DNA from: an uncultured Candidatus Melainabacteria bacterium
GTDB taxonomy: Bacteria; Cyanobacteriota; Vampirovibrionia; Gastranaerophilales; Gastranaerophilaceae
Reading direction: 5' to 3'
Length of the DNA: 64,000 nucleotides
Assembly (NCBI GenBank): GCA_934726055.1
Contig: CAKVCZ010000008.1
Location: forward strand, 46,747 to 110,746
Of this stretch, positions 15,516-24,346 are shown piece by piece (positions within the stretch are counted from its first letter, which is position 1; each line of letters starts with the position of its first letter). The notes beneath the pieces are model-generated. The model saw nothing but the letters and a program-made list of their open reading frames with translations, was not told the DNA's origin and ran no database searches. Made by a program: the position numbers and the translations under genes.

Positions 15516-18089
15516 TTAAAAAAGATTTAATTGAGGTACCTCTAATTCGACTTTAGCAGAAGTATTTCTTTTACCTGCCAAATTTTTAGAGTTATTTTTT
15601 TGTAAATTTTTCATAATTTCATTAGAACGGTCTAAAACACATTGTGGAAGCCCTGCCATTTTTGCTACTTGAATGCCGTAGCTTTTACTTGCTCCGCCTT
15701 GAACAATTTTTCTCAAGAAAATAATTTCGCCGTCCTTTTCTGAAATAGTAATTCTGTAATTTTTAATTTGAGGAATAGATTGTGTCATAACATTTAGTTC
15801 GTGGTAGTGTGTTGCAAAAATGCATCGTGATTTTAATGTTTTTACGATATATTCTGCAACAGACCATGCTATTGCAACTCCGTCATATGTACTTGTACCT
15901 CTGCCAATTTCGTCCAATAAAATTAAACTTTTTTCGGTTGCAGAGTTTAAAATGTATGCTGTTTCTACCATTTCAACCATAAATGTAGATTGACCTAAGG
16001 TTAAATCATCACTTGCACCTACTCTTGTAAATATTTTATCTACAATTCCTAATTTAACATAATCTGCAGGCACGTATGAACCTGTTTGAGCCATAAGTGC
16101 AATTAATGCATTTTGTCGCATATAAGTTGATTTACCAGCCATATTAGGTCCTGTTAAAATCATAAATTGAGTTTTATCAATAGAATCAAATGATATATCT
16201 AAATCATTTGCCACGTATTCACCCAGAGGCAAAACTAATTCCAAAACAGGATGGCGTCCGTTTTTTACAATAAAATCAGAACTTTCGTCAATTTCAGGTT
16301 TGCAATAATTGTTTTCTAATGCAGCAATTGCAAAAGAATTTAGTACGTCCAATTTTGCAATGCTTTCTGCTAAGATTCTGACTTTTGATACAAATTCTTT
16401 TGAATATTCTTTAAAATCGCAGAATAATTTATATTCAAGTTCTCTCGCTTTAAATTGTGCATTTAAAACTTCATCTTCGTGTTTTTTTAATTCATCTGTT
16501 ATAAATCGTTCTCTATCTGAAAGGGTTTGCTTTCTTATGTAGTTATCAGGTGTGTATATTAAATTTGGATTAGTAACTTCAATAAAGTATCCAAAAACTT
16601 TATTAAAACCTACTTTAAGATTTTTAATTCCTGTTTTTTCTCGTTCTTCTTCTTCAAATTTACTTAACCAGTTCTCTCCACCTGTGAGTAAATCGTTCAG
16701 ATAATCCAATTCTCCGTTTACACCATCATTGATTATTCCACCTTCTTTTAAAAGCATAGAAGGGTTATCTTTGATAGTTCTTTCAATGAGGTTTGCAAAA
16801 TCATTTAATTCCGATTCAAAGCTTTTAACTTCGTCAAAAATATCTGTATCAATTACACTAACTAAGTCAAGTATTTCAGGCAGTTGTTTAAGAGAATCTC
16901 TTAAACTAATAAAATCTCTTGGTGTAACAGAACCGTTACTCAAGCGTGTTGCAAGTCTTTGAATATCGTAAACATTTTCCAAAGTTTCGCTTAAACCATT
17001 TCTGGTTTCTTCTAAGTCAATTAATTGAGAAACAAAATCTTGACGTTTTTTTATTTGGTTAATGTCTTTTAGTGGTTGACAAATCCAAGAACGTAGAAGT
17101 CTTGCTCCCATATTTGTTTTTGTTTTGTCAATTGCCCATAATAGTGAGCCGTATTTATTTTTTTCTCTTAATGTTTCGACAAGTTCTAAATTTTTTCTTG
17201 TTGATGAATCAATTATCATATATTCAGATAATTCATAATTTTCAATTGTTTCAAATTTCGGAAAGTTATCTTTAAGTGTTTCCCAGATATAGCCCAACAT
17301 ACCTGCTGCGGCCCTAAATCCTAATTTGCAATTATCAAAACCTAGCCCATCAAGGGTTTTTAGTTTCATAGCTGCCTTCAAGTTATTTTTAGCAAAATTT
17401 TCAGCAAATACGTTAGAAGGTACTTTAGAACAATTATAGTTTGCTGTAATTTCTTCCGGTAAATCAACAGTTTCTTCTGGTACAATTTGGAATGGTAAAA
17501 TTTCTTTTTTTGTTGATGGTGCAATTACTTCTGATGGCTTAATTCTTGCAAGCTCAGAAACAATCAAATTATATGGAGCCTGTGTAACTTTAAATTCTCC
17601 GGTGGAAATATCTGTGTAAGCAAATCCGTAATTATCTGATTTTTCATCTTTGAACATTGCACAAATGTAATTGTTTTTGTTTTTGTCTAAAAGATTACTT
17701 TCTGTAATCGTTCCGGCTGTGATAATTCTTGTAACACCTCGTTTTACAATCCCTTTTGCTTGTTTTGGATCTTCTAACTGGTCGCAAATAACAACTTTTA
17801 TATCTTTTTGTACAAGTTTTTCTAAATAGTTATCAACAGATTTAACTGGTATTCCTGCAAGAGGAACTCTACCCATTGCACCGTATTCACGTCCTGTTAA
17901 GGTTATTTCAAGTTCTTTAGATAATTTGTATGCATCTTCAAAAAATGTTTCGTAGAAATCTCCAAGTCTGTAAAATAAAATTTTATCCGGATGTAGTTTC
18001 TTTACTTCCAAATATTGTTTCATTGCAGGAGTAGCTTCTTCAATATTTATTTCAGAGGATGTTTTTTTATTTAATTCTAAAGTTGCCAT
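15516..18089 (-). CDS. mutS: DNA mismatch repair protein MutS
   Basis: 857 residues, canonical MutS1 length. The N-terminal domain has the mismatch-wedge region (FYRLGDFYETFFEDA, carrying the Phe-x-Glu motif). The C-terminal ABC ATPase has Walker A GPNMAGKSTYM near residue 646, Walker B LILLDEIGRGTSTYDG and the ATHYHEL His switch. It recognises mismatches and loops and recruits MutL, which is not in the window. It is transcribed divergently from the small membrane-anchored gene at 18134; AGGAAT upstream of ATG 18089 is a modest ribosome site. Confidence 0.96.
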   Translation of the reverse strand: MATLELNKKTSSEINIEEATPAMKQYLEVKKLHPDKILFYRLGDFYETFFEDAYKLSKELEITLTGREYGAMGRVPLAGIPVKSVDNYLEKLVQKDIKVVICDQLEDPKQAKGIVKRGVTRIITAGTITESNLLDKNKNNYICAMFKDEKSDNYGFAYTDISTGEFKVTQAPYNLIVSELARIKPSEVIAPSTKKEILPFQIVPEETVDLPEEITANYNCSKVPSNVFAENFAKNNLKAAMKLKTLDGLGFDNCKLGFRAAAGMLGYIWETLKDNFPKFETIENYELSEYMIIDSSTRKNLELVETLREKNKYGSLLWAIDKTKTNMGARLLRSWICQPLKDINQIKKRQDFVSQLIDLEETRNGLSETLENVYDIQRLATRLSNGSVTPRDFISLRDSLKQLPEILDLVSVIDTDIFDEVKSFESELNDFANLIERTIKDNPSMLLKEGGIINDGVNGELDYLNDLLTGGENWLSKFEEEEREKTGIKNLKVGFNKVFGYFIEVTNPNLIYTPDNYIRKQTLSDRERFITDELKKHEDEVLNAQFKARELEYKLFCDFKEYSKEFVSKVRILAESIAKLDVLNSFAIAALENNYCKPEIDESSDFIVKNGRHPVLELVLPLGEYVANDLDISFDSIDKTQFMILTGPNMAGKSTYMRQNALIALMAQTGSYVPADYVKLGIVDKIFTRVGASDDLTLGQSTFMVEMVETAYILNSATEKSLILLDEIGRGTSTYDGVAIAWSVAEYIVKTLKSRCIFATHYHELNVMTQSIPQIKNYRITISEKDGEIIFLRKIVQGGASKSYGIQVAKMAGLPQCVLDRSNEIMKNLQKNNSKNLAGKRNTSAKVELEVPQLNLF

Positions 18090-18133
18090 AATTTAATATT
18101 CCTACTAAAATAATATCATTAGGACTAACTGGC

Positions 18134-18739
18134 ATGCTCGGATGTATTAGAAAATTTTTACAAATATTAATTTTGTCATTTGCGGTAATAGGTTTTTTAT
18201 CTATTGGTGGAAAAGAGTTTGTTGTGGAACAATACAATAAATTTTTTGGCAATTCTCAGGAAAATATTCTAGAAAGAGCAAGCAAATTGGGAGATTTTTC
18301 TCAAATTTCTGAGGAATTTTCCATAGATAAAGCTGCAAGTGCATTTGGGTATCAGGGGGTTTTAGCTGAACACAATGCATCTGGACAAAAGATTTTTATT
18401 ATAAAGTCAGATAAAAAAAGTCTTATTGTTACAAAAAGTGATTTTGAGAATGGTACTGTCGATTCCAAAATAAATTCACTTATTAGAAAATTCAAATATC
18501 AAGCTTTGCAGGTTGAGGATTTTACTATAACGAAAAGAGGTACAATGACTGCTTATGGTCAGCAAGTACCATATTTGCGTTTTACGGCTAAGATAAATAA
18601 ACTGCCTATTGGAGTTATCGGAGGTGTGATTTCTGCTGTTGATATTACTCCTGATGATTCAAGAACTATCGTTGCTTTAAATGAAAATAAAAAATACTCT
18701 CAATTGATTACGGATGAATTTTTTAAGAAAGTTAAATAA
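18134..18739 (+). CDS. Membrane-anchored hypothetical protein
   Basis: 201 residues. Residues 5-25 form a hydrophobic helix (IRKFLQILILSFAVIGFLSI), either an uncleaved anchor or a signal peptide. The rest is an alpha/beta soluble domain of no recognised family, with segments KIFIIKSDKKSLIVTKSDF and GTMTAYGQQVPYLRFTAKIN. The soluble part should face the periplasm. No clear Shine-Dalgarno precedes ATG 18134, so the exact start is uncertain. It is not obviously linked to mutS or to the transporter downstream. Confidence 0.6.
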   Translation: MLGCIRKFLQILILSFAVIGFLSIGGKEFVVEQYNKFFGNSQENILERASKLGDFSQISEEFSIDKAASAFGYQGVLAEHNASGQKIFIIKSDKKSLIVTKSDFENGTVDSKINSLIRKFKYQALQVEDFTITKRGTMTAYGQQVPYLRFTAKINKLPIGVIGGVISAVDITPDDSRTIVALNENKKYSQLITDEFFKKVK

Positions 18740-18820
18740 TTTCTATTACAAAAATATGCATATGTTAGTAAGTTTTTTTTGTTATAATATTAATGTAATA
18801 CTTTATAGGGGATAAATTTT

Positions 18821-20590
18821 ATGGATATATTTTCGTTATTTACATTAGCCGGTGGGTTGGCATTTTTCTTATATGGGATGAATGTAATGTCCGGCGGACT
18901 TGAAAAAGTTGCTGGCGGAAAATTGGAAAGGATGTTAAAAACACTAACATCAAATCCTTTTAAATCTTTGGCTTTGGGTGCGGGTATAACAATAGCAATT
19001 CAATCTTCTTCTGCACTAACAGTAATGCTTGTTGGTCTTGTAAATTCAGGCATTATGGAGCTAGGGCAGACAATTGGTATTATCATGGGATCAAATGTCG
19101 GAACAACTTTGACGGCTTGGATTTTATCTTTATCAGGAATTGAAAGTTCAAATTTCTTTCTAAAACTTATAAAACCGGAATCATTTTCACCGATTGTTGC
19201 TTTAGTTGGTATTTTAATGATAATGGGTGCTAAAAAAGATAAAAATAAAAACATTGGTAATATTTTAATAGGATTTTCTATACTAATGTTTGGCATGCAA
19301 TTGATGTCAGATTCTATGAAGCCACTAGCAGACATGCCTGAGTTTGCAGGAATATTAACTGCATTTACTAATCCTTTGCTTGGGGTATTGGTCGGGGCTG
19401 TTGTAACGGGTATTATTCAAAGCTCTGCTGCTTCTGTGGGTATATTGCAAGCATTGTCTTTAACAGGTGGAATTACTTATGGCATGGCATTGCCTATAAT
19501 TATGGGACAAAATATAGGGACTTGTGTTACGGCTTTAATATCAAGTATTGGTGTTAGTACAAATGCAAAAAGAGTTTCTGCTGTTCATGTTTCTTTTAAT
19601 GTGCTTGGCACAATTGTCTTTTTATCTATCTTTTATTTGCTAAATTTTATGTTCAGATTTTCTTTCATAAATGATTCAATAAATCCTGTCGGTATAGCGT
19701 TTTGTCATACTGTATTTAATATTGCAACCACGATATTGTTATTGCCATTTATAAAACAAATTGAAAAATTGGCAGTATGGTCTGTAAAAGTAAAATCTGA
19801 AGAAGATGAAGAAACTGTATTCCTTGATGAAAGACTTTTGTTATCTCCTTCTTTTGCAATTGCAGAATGTAAGAAAATGACAGATAAAATGGCTATTATG
19901 GCAAAGAAAAATTTCTTCCGTTCAGTAAAAATGGTTAATAATTTCAGCGAAAAACGAATGGAAAAAATTCTTAGAAAAGAACCTAAAATTGATATGTATG
20001 AAGATAAATTAGGAACTTTTTTAGTTAAGTTATCAAATAAAAATGTTATAGAGCAGGATGGACATGAAATATCAAAGCTATTGCACTGTATAAGTGATTT
20101 TGAAAGAATAGGCGATCATGCAGTTAATATTCTAAAAGTAGCTAAGGAAATGTACGAAAAACAAATAGAATTTTCTGATGATGCAAAATTAGCTTTGGCT
20201 GAAATTACAAAGGCTTTATCTGAAATTATGGATATTACTTGTGATGCATTTATTGATAATGATATAAATAAAGCTAAAAGAGTTGAGCCATTAGAGCAGG
20301 TAATAGATATTTTAATCGGAACGGCAAAGGATCAGCACGTTGCAAGATTGCAAAAAGGTCAATGTACTATTGAATTAGGATTTATGCTTACTGAAGTTTT
20401 GAATAATATTGAAAGAGTATCTGATCACTGTTCAAATGTTGCAGCTTGTTTAATTCAAATTAATCAATCCGCATTTGATAGACATCAGTACCTAAATCAA
20501 TTAAAATCTTCAGGTGAGGAAGAATTTAACTCAACATTTGAAGAATATAAATCAAAATATATTGACAATGCTCAATTTATGAATGCTTAA
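18821..20590 (+). CDS. Na+/phosphate symporter family protein with PhoU-like C-terminal domain
   Basis: 589 residues. The first about 320 form two inverted repeats of the NptA/SLC34 Pi symporter fold, each with the QSS signature: IQSSSALTVMLVGLVNSG followed by MGSNVGTTLTAW, and IQSSAASVGILQALSLTGG followed by MGQNIGTCVTA. About 345-570 is a PhoU-like helical bundle (DFERIGDHAVNILKVAKE, NIERVSDHCSNVAACLIQ with the E-R-x-x-D-H metal motif repeated). It takes up or exports phosphate with Na+. GGGG sits before ATG 18821. Its stop shares TTAA with the convergent trhA-like gene. Confidence 0.92.
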   Translation: MDIFSLFTLAGGLAFFLYGMNVMSGGLEKVAGGKLERMLKTLTSNPFKSLALGAGITIAIQSSSALTVMLVGLVNSGIMELGQTIGIIMGSNVGTTLTAWILSLSGIESSNFFLKLIKPESFSPIVALVGILMIMGAKKDKNKNIGNILIGFSILMFGMQLMSDSMKPLADMPEFAGILTAFTNPLLGVLVGAVVTGIIQSSAASVGILQALSLTGGITYGMALPIIMGQNIGTCVTALISSIGVSTNAKRVSAVHVSFNVLGTIVFLSIFYLLNFMFRFSFINDSINPVGIAFCHTVFNIATTILLLPFIKQIEKLAVWSVKVKSEEDEETVFLDERLLLSPSFAIAECKKMTDKMAIMAKKNFFRSVKMVNNFSEKRMEKILRKEPKIDMYEDKLGTFLVKLSNKNVIEQDGHEISKLLHCISDFERIGDHAVNILKVAKEMYEKQIEFSDDAKLALAEITKALSEIMDITCDAFIDNDINKAKRVEPLEQVIDILIGTAKDQHVARLQKGQCTIELGFMLTEVLNNIERVSDHCSNVAACLIQINQSAFDRHQYLNQLKSSGEEEFNSTFEEYKSKYIDNAQFMNA

Positions 20591-21210
20591 AGCAATGCAA
20601 GAATTGCAAAATAGTGCATAATTGCTCCGCCAAGGACAAACAGGTGCCATATTGAATGCATATACGGATATTTTTTTAGTAAATAAAAAATACAGCCAAA
20701 TGAGTAAAACAATCCTCCGCCGATTAAATAAAATATTACGTCAGAGTTATTGGTTTCAATTAATCTAAAAATTAACAACACTGAAAGCCACCCCATTACA
20801 AGATATAATGCAGTGTTAAGGTGTTTAAATTTCAATGTTATGCACGAAAATACAATTCCCATAACAGCTATATACCATGTCATAGCAAGAAGTGCAACAG
20901 AATTTGGGAAAGGAACAACTAATAGTAACAACGGTGTGTATGTGCCTGCTATGAGTAGAAAAATTGCAGAGTGGTCGATTTTTCTAAAAACTTTTTTTGC
21001 TGTTTCATTAACCATTGCGTGATACAAAGTTGAAGATTGAAACATTATAAACATCATCGCTCCAAATATTGCAGTAGATGCTGTTTGTACAGGAGTTTTT
21101 GAACTTACAACAAGCATTACAAGCCCGTATATAGCAAGTAATGTTCCTATTGCGTGTGTAAAAGCGTTTATAAATTCTTCTTTTAAACTATATTTTATAT
21201 CTTCTTCCAT
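20587..21210 (-). CDS. Hemolysin III / YqfA (TrhA)-type membrane protein
   Basis: 207 residues with seven predicted membrane helices, the PAQR/hemolysin III fold. The conserved N-terminal FINAFTHAIGTLLAIYGL, the S-S-T-L-Y-H motif (FQSSTLYHAM), KIDHSAIFLLIAGTYTPLLL and the C-terminal HSIWHLFVLGGAIMHYFAI supply the metal-binding Ser, Asp and His residues. Bacterial members affect membrane-energy or lipid homeostasis; a hydrolase activity by analogy with adiponectin receptors is only inferred. AGGG before ATG 21210 supports the start. Confidence 0.9.
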   Translation of the reverse strand: MEEDIKYSLKEEFINAFTHAIGTLLAIYGLVMLVVSSKTPVQTASTAIFGAMMFIMFQSSTLYHAMVNETAKKVFRKIDHSAIFLLIAGTYTPLLLLVVPFPNSVALLAMTWYIAVMGIVFSCITLKFKHLNTALYLVMGWLSVLLIFRLIETNNSDVIFYLIGGGLFYSFGCIFYLLKKYPYMHSIWHLFVLGGAIMHYFAILALL

Positions 21211-21298
21211 AATATTTTCCCTATGAGATTATATACAAAATTTTATAAGTAATTGTATGTAAAAATATGGGAAAAAGCAATTATATGTTAAGAAAATA

Positions 21299-21598
21299 TT
21301 ATTTCAAGTGTCTTGTCATTATGTTCATAATATCAAACTTTGAATGAAGTCCTGAAAATCTGTCAACTTCGGTTCCGTTTTTCAAAACAATAAAAGAAGG
21401 TAAGGCAGTTACGCCGTATTTTTTTGCCAATTCTCTGTTTTCATCTGTATTAACTTTGCCAATCCAGACTTTGTCAATTTCATGTAAAATTGCATCTTGA
21501 CGAGTGCAAAATCCGCACCAATCTGCAAAAAATTCAATTAGTTTTAAACCTTTTTGTGTTTTATCATCAAAGTTTTCTTTATTTAATTCTGTTATCAT
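21299..21598 (-). CDS. Thioredoxin-family protein (WCGFC)
   Basis: 99 residues with a thioredoxin fold. The redox motif is FFADWCGFC (Cys28 and Cys31), with the cis-proline loop TALPSFIVLKNG and the terminal GLHSKFDIMN helix. The x-x pair Gly-Phe differs from the Gly-Pro of general thioredoxin, so the redox potential and client may differ. It probably reduces cytoplasmic disulfides or serves a peroxiredoxin such as the Bcp at 30026. AAGGAG before ATG 21598 is good. Confidence 0.9.
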   Translation of the reverse strand: MITELNKENFDDKTQKGLKLIEFFADWCGFCTRQDAILHEIDKVWIGKVNTDENRELAKKYGVTALPSFIVLKNGTEVDRFSGLHSKFDIMNIMTRHLK

Positions 21599-21670
21599 AA
21601 AATTCTCCTTTTGATGTAATTATAAAAAGTATCAAAAATTTTTAAATTCGCCATCAGGATACATTTGAAC

Positions 21671-21699
21671 TTGCAAAAATTATATTAAAATTTTATAAT
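21671..21699 (+). promoter_or_regulatory. Predicted sigma-70-type promoter of the PHP gene
   Basis: TTGCAA (21671-21676), exactly 17 bases, then TATAAT (21694-21699). The predicted transcription start is only two to four bases before ATG 21709, and there is no Shine-Dalgarno, so the mRNA is effectively leaderless. Confidence 0.6.
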
Positions 21700-21708
21700 A
21701 TTGTTGAA

Positions 21709-22560
21709 ATGGCAAAAGCAGATTTACACATACACAGTAATTTTTCTGACGGAAGTAATAATTTAGAGGAACTGGTTGATATTATTGTAAAAAACAATCT
21801 TAAAATTGTTGCTCTAACAGATCATGATACTGTTAGCGGAAATATTGAGATGGAATCGTTGATTCCAAAAGAGATTAATTTTATAAAAGGCGTTGAATTA
21901 ACCTGTACAGTTCAAGATATAAAGTGTCATATTCTTGGATATGACATAAATCCAAAAAATGAAGAATTGAATGACCTGATAAATCTTGGAAAACAGTTAA
22001 GAAAACAAAAATTGGAAACAAGAATTGAATATTTGAAAAATAAATATGGAATTGAATTTACTAAAGAAGAATTAGATTGGTTGTATTCAAGGCGTTCTGT
22101 CGTAAAAACACACATTGCAAATCTTTTGGTAAAAAGAGGTTTGGCATCTAATAATGTTGAAGCAATGAAAAATTATATAGATGCTTGTAAAACAGGTAAT
22201 ACTCGATTTGACGGAATAAAAGCAATTTCTGCAATAAAAAGTGCCGGAGGTATTCCTGTATGGGCTCATCCATTGGGTGGTGAAGGTGAAAAACACATTT
22301 CAAAAGACGAATTTTTGCCAAAATTAAATATAATGATATCTTGCGGCATCAAAGGTTTGGAATGTTATTATTCCAGATATAATCAAGAAGAAATAGAATT
22401 TTTAGTTGATTGTGCAACTGAAAATAATCTTATGATATCTGGTGGAAGCGATTATCATGGCGAAAATAAAGAAGGTATTCCAATAGGAAAATTGAATACG
22501 AATAATATTTTGATAGATTCGTTAAAATTGACAATTACAGATTATATTTTGAATTTCTAG
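21709..22560 (+). CDS. PHP-domain phosphoesterase (RNase AM / nucleoside 3',5'-bisphosphatase type)
   Basis: 283 residues. The polymerase-and-histidinol-phosphatase fold is shown by ADLHIHSNFSDGS (residues 3-15), ALTDHDTVSGN, KGVELTC, VWAHPLGG and SGGSDYHG, supplying the His/Asp/Glu ligands of a trinuclear metal site. Length and the order of motifs match the E. coli YciV/RNase AM family, which removes 5' nucleotides from RNA ends and dephosphorylates pAp. With the NrnA-like DHH protein it would make a second nano-RNA or pAp-degrading activity. The gene is monocistronic; the following 598 bases are repeat-rich non-coding DNA. Confidence 0.87.
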   Translation: MAKADLHIHSNFSDGSNNLEELVDIIVKNNLKIVALTDHDTVSGNIEMESLIPKEINFIKGVELTCTVQDIKCHILGYDINPKNEELNDLINLGKQLRKQKLETRIEYLKNKYGIEFTKEELDWLYSRRSVVKTHIANLLVKRGLASNNVEAMKNYIDACKTGNTRFDGIKAISAIKSAGGIPVWAHPLGGEGEKHISKDEFLPKLNIMISCGIKGLECYYSRYNQEEIEFLVDCATENNLMISGGSDYHGENKEGIPIGKLNTNNILIDSLKLTITDYILNF

Positions 22561-22840
22561 TCAAAACAGCCTTTCAGGCGGTGGAACTTTTGACGCAAAA
22601 GTTCCACAACACTTTAATATTAATATAACGAACCTTTTGGTGTCAAAAGTTTTCCAAAACTTTTACCATGTCATTCTGAACTTGTTTCAGAATCTATCCA
22701 ATAATCAAAACTTATTTTCAATTTAGTCAGGATTGCCCTCTGGACAGGGGAACTTTTTTAGAAAAAGTTCCATAAAAACTAAGTCCGAACTTCGTTCACT
22801 AGTCAATTGTAACGTTCAACTCTAGTGTCAGCAACTTACA
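22561..22840. repeat. Interspersed repeat, copy A (composite, hairpin-bearing)
   Basis: The block begins CAGCCTTTCAGGC (22567-22579) and then has a perfect 12-bp hairpin, GTGGAACTTTTG (22581-22592) with CAAAAGTTCCAC (22596-22607), followed by CGAACCTTTTGGTG. The same series occurs at 59882-60035. Copy A has extra material between its two homologous ends: TTCTGAA/TTCAGAA (22674-22692) and GGAACTTTTT/AAAAAGTTCC (22749-22771) hairpins. The homologous right end is near 22788-22828. No open reading frame is inside, so it is a MITE- or REP-like non-coding element rather than an insertion sequence. Confidence 0.7.
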
Positions 22841-22862
22841 AAATGTAGAACAAGCTGACACT
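22824..22862. repeat. 9-bp inverted repeat in the PHP-ddh gap
   Basis: AGTGTCAGC (22824-22832) and GCTGACACT (22854-22862) are perfectly complementary with a 21-base loop. There is no T run. The rest of the gap (to 23104) shows no coding potential and no recognised RNA family. Confidence 0.55.
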
Positions 22863-23104
22863 TGTTGTTGTCTTGATTTTTGGGGTGAGCATAGCCTTAT
22901 TTTTCGTTCAATTTGCTAGATGCAAATTTAGCACTCAAAAACGGCTATTTGCTCTTACGAGTTTCACTCTACCCAAAAATCGCTTGCAAATTTTGACTGT
23001 TCACTCCGTTATGAACTGGAATAATTATTAAAAATAAATAAAAAGTATTAAAAATTTAATAAAAGCGAAAAAATGTTTGCAAAACAAAAAACATGTTTTA
23101 AATA

Positions 23105-23140
23105 AAAAGCGAAAGTCATATAAAAAAGACTTTCGCTTTT
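23105..23140 (-). terminator. Terminator after ddh
   Basis: AAAAGCGAAAGTC (23105-23117) and GACTTTCGCTTTT (23128-23140) form a perfect 13-bp stem. On the minus strand it lies 18 bases after the ddh stop and ends in a T-rich tail. Confidence 0.88.
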
Positions 23141-23158
23141 GGTTTATTAAAATTTATT

Positions 23159-24139
23159 TTATAGCATTGTTTTTCTTAATTCTTCTGCGGATTTTGCACT
23201 CAAGTATGCAGGAGCTATATCAAATATTGTATTGCAGCCTGATTGACCTTCTTTTGACATTCTGTATGCAGCTCTGGCATAAGCAACTAAAACGCAAGAT
23301 GTAAATTCTGGATTTGAATCAAGTTTAAGACTAAATTGAATTGTGTGCGTGTTTTCATTATTCATTCCTGTTTTGCCGTTTCTGATTACAACTCCACCGT
23401 GTGGAATTCCGTTGTGTTTTGCTTTTAGTTCTTCTTCTGATATAAAATGAACTGTTGTATCGTAATCACTGAAGTAGTTTGGCATTGTTACAATTTGTCT
23501 TTCAACTTCTTTTGCATCAGCACCGTCTTCCAATACAACGTAGCATTCTCTTGTGTGCTTTTCTCTTGTTGACAATTCAGGTGTTTCTCCGTTTTGTACT
23601 GCTTTTAGAGAACTTTCAACAGGCACTGTGTATTGTCTTGCATCTTTTACCCCTTTAATTCTTCTGATAGCATCTGAGTGTCCTTGACTAACTCCTCTAC
23701 CCCAGAATGTGTAGTCTTTTCCGTCTGTTAATATTGTATTTGCAAGAAGTCTGTTTAGTGAGAATAAGCCTGGATCCCAACCTATTGATATAATTGCAAC
23801 ATTGTTACCTTCTTTTGCTGATTTATCAACGTTAGCAAAGTGTTCAGGAATTCTTGCATGTGTGTCAAAACTGTCAACTACGTTGAACATTTTTGCAAAT
23901 TTCGGAGTTTGTTCAGGTAAATCCGTAGCACTTCCGCCGCATAAAATTAATACATCAATTTTATCTTTCCAATTTTCAATATCGTTTACGCTAACTACTT
24001 TCGCTGTTTTTGATTGAATCTTTAAATCTTCAGGATTTCTTCTTGTAAATACTGCAACAAGCTCCATATCAGGATTTTGATTTACTGCACATTCAACACC
24101 CCTGCCGATGTTTCCGTATCCTACTATTCCTAATCTCAT
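23159..24139 (-). CDS. ddh: meso-Diaminopimelate D-dehydrogenase
   Basis: 326 residues, the family length. It converts tetrahydrodipicolinate plus ammonia directly to meso-DAP with NADPH, a one-step branch of lysine and peptidoglycan synthesis. The N-terminal Rossmann motif IVGYGNIGRGVE, then CGGSATDLPEQTP, VDSFDTHARIPEH, SIGWDPGLFSLNR, GRGVSQGHSDAIRRIKGV and the C-terminal PAYLSAKS match Ddh closely. GGAGGG before ATG 24139 is strong. It feeds the murC-murB-ddl pathway at 48972-52167. Confidence 0.94.
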   Translation of the reverse strand: MRLGIVGYGNIGRGVECAVNQNPDMELVAVFTRRNPEDLKIQSKTAKVVSVNDIENWKDKIDVLILCGGSATDLPEQTPKFAKMFNVVDSFDTHARIPEHFANVDKSAKEGNNVAIISIGWDPGLFSLNRLLANTILTDGKDYTFWGRGVSQGHSDAIRRIKGVKDARQYTVPVESSLKAVQNGETPELSTREKHTRECYVVLEDGADAKEVERQIVTMPNYFSDYDTTVHFISEEELKAKHNGIPHGGVVIRNGKTGMNNENTHTIQFSLKLDSNPEFTSCVLVAYARAAYRMSKEGQSGCNTIFDIAPAYLSAKSAEELRKTML

Positions 24140-24314
24140 AATTTATACCCTCCATGTTTTTTTCATAAATCTTACACATATTAACATATTTTTTTTTGAA
24201 TTAAAATACTTTTTTATTAAGGTTTTATTAAGCTTTTATAAAAATTATATAAAGATATTTGAGTCTGCATTATTGACATCAAAAATTTATATAGATACAA
24301 TATTGTAGTTTGAT

Positions 24315-24342
24315 TTGTAAAAGCCAATTAGTGAAAGATAAT
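24315..24342 (+). promoter_or_regulatory. Predicted promoter of feoAB with near-leaderless start
   Basis: TTGTAA (24315-24320), a 16-base spacer and GATAAT (24337-24342). ATG 24347 is four bases after the -10 box, with no Shine-Dalgarno. I see no convincing Fur box. Confidence 0.4.
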
Positions 24343-24346
24343 TCTA

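Noticed and set aside
22561..23104. Insertion sequence or transposase remnant
   Set aside because: No reading frame with transposase features and no clear terminal inverted repeats with target duplication; treated as a non-coding repeat.
23077..23304. Plus-strand 75-codon frame
   Set aside because: It overlaps the ddh terminator and the 3' end of ddh; composition is that of an antisense shadow.
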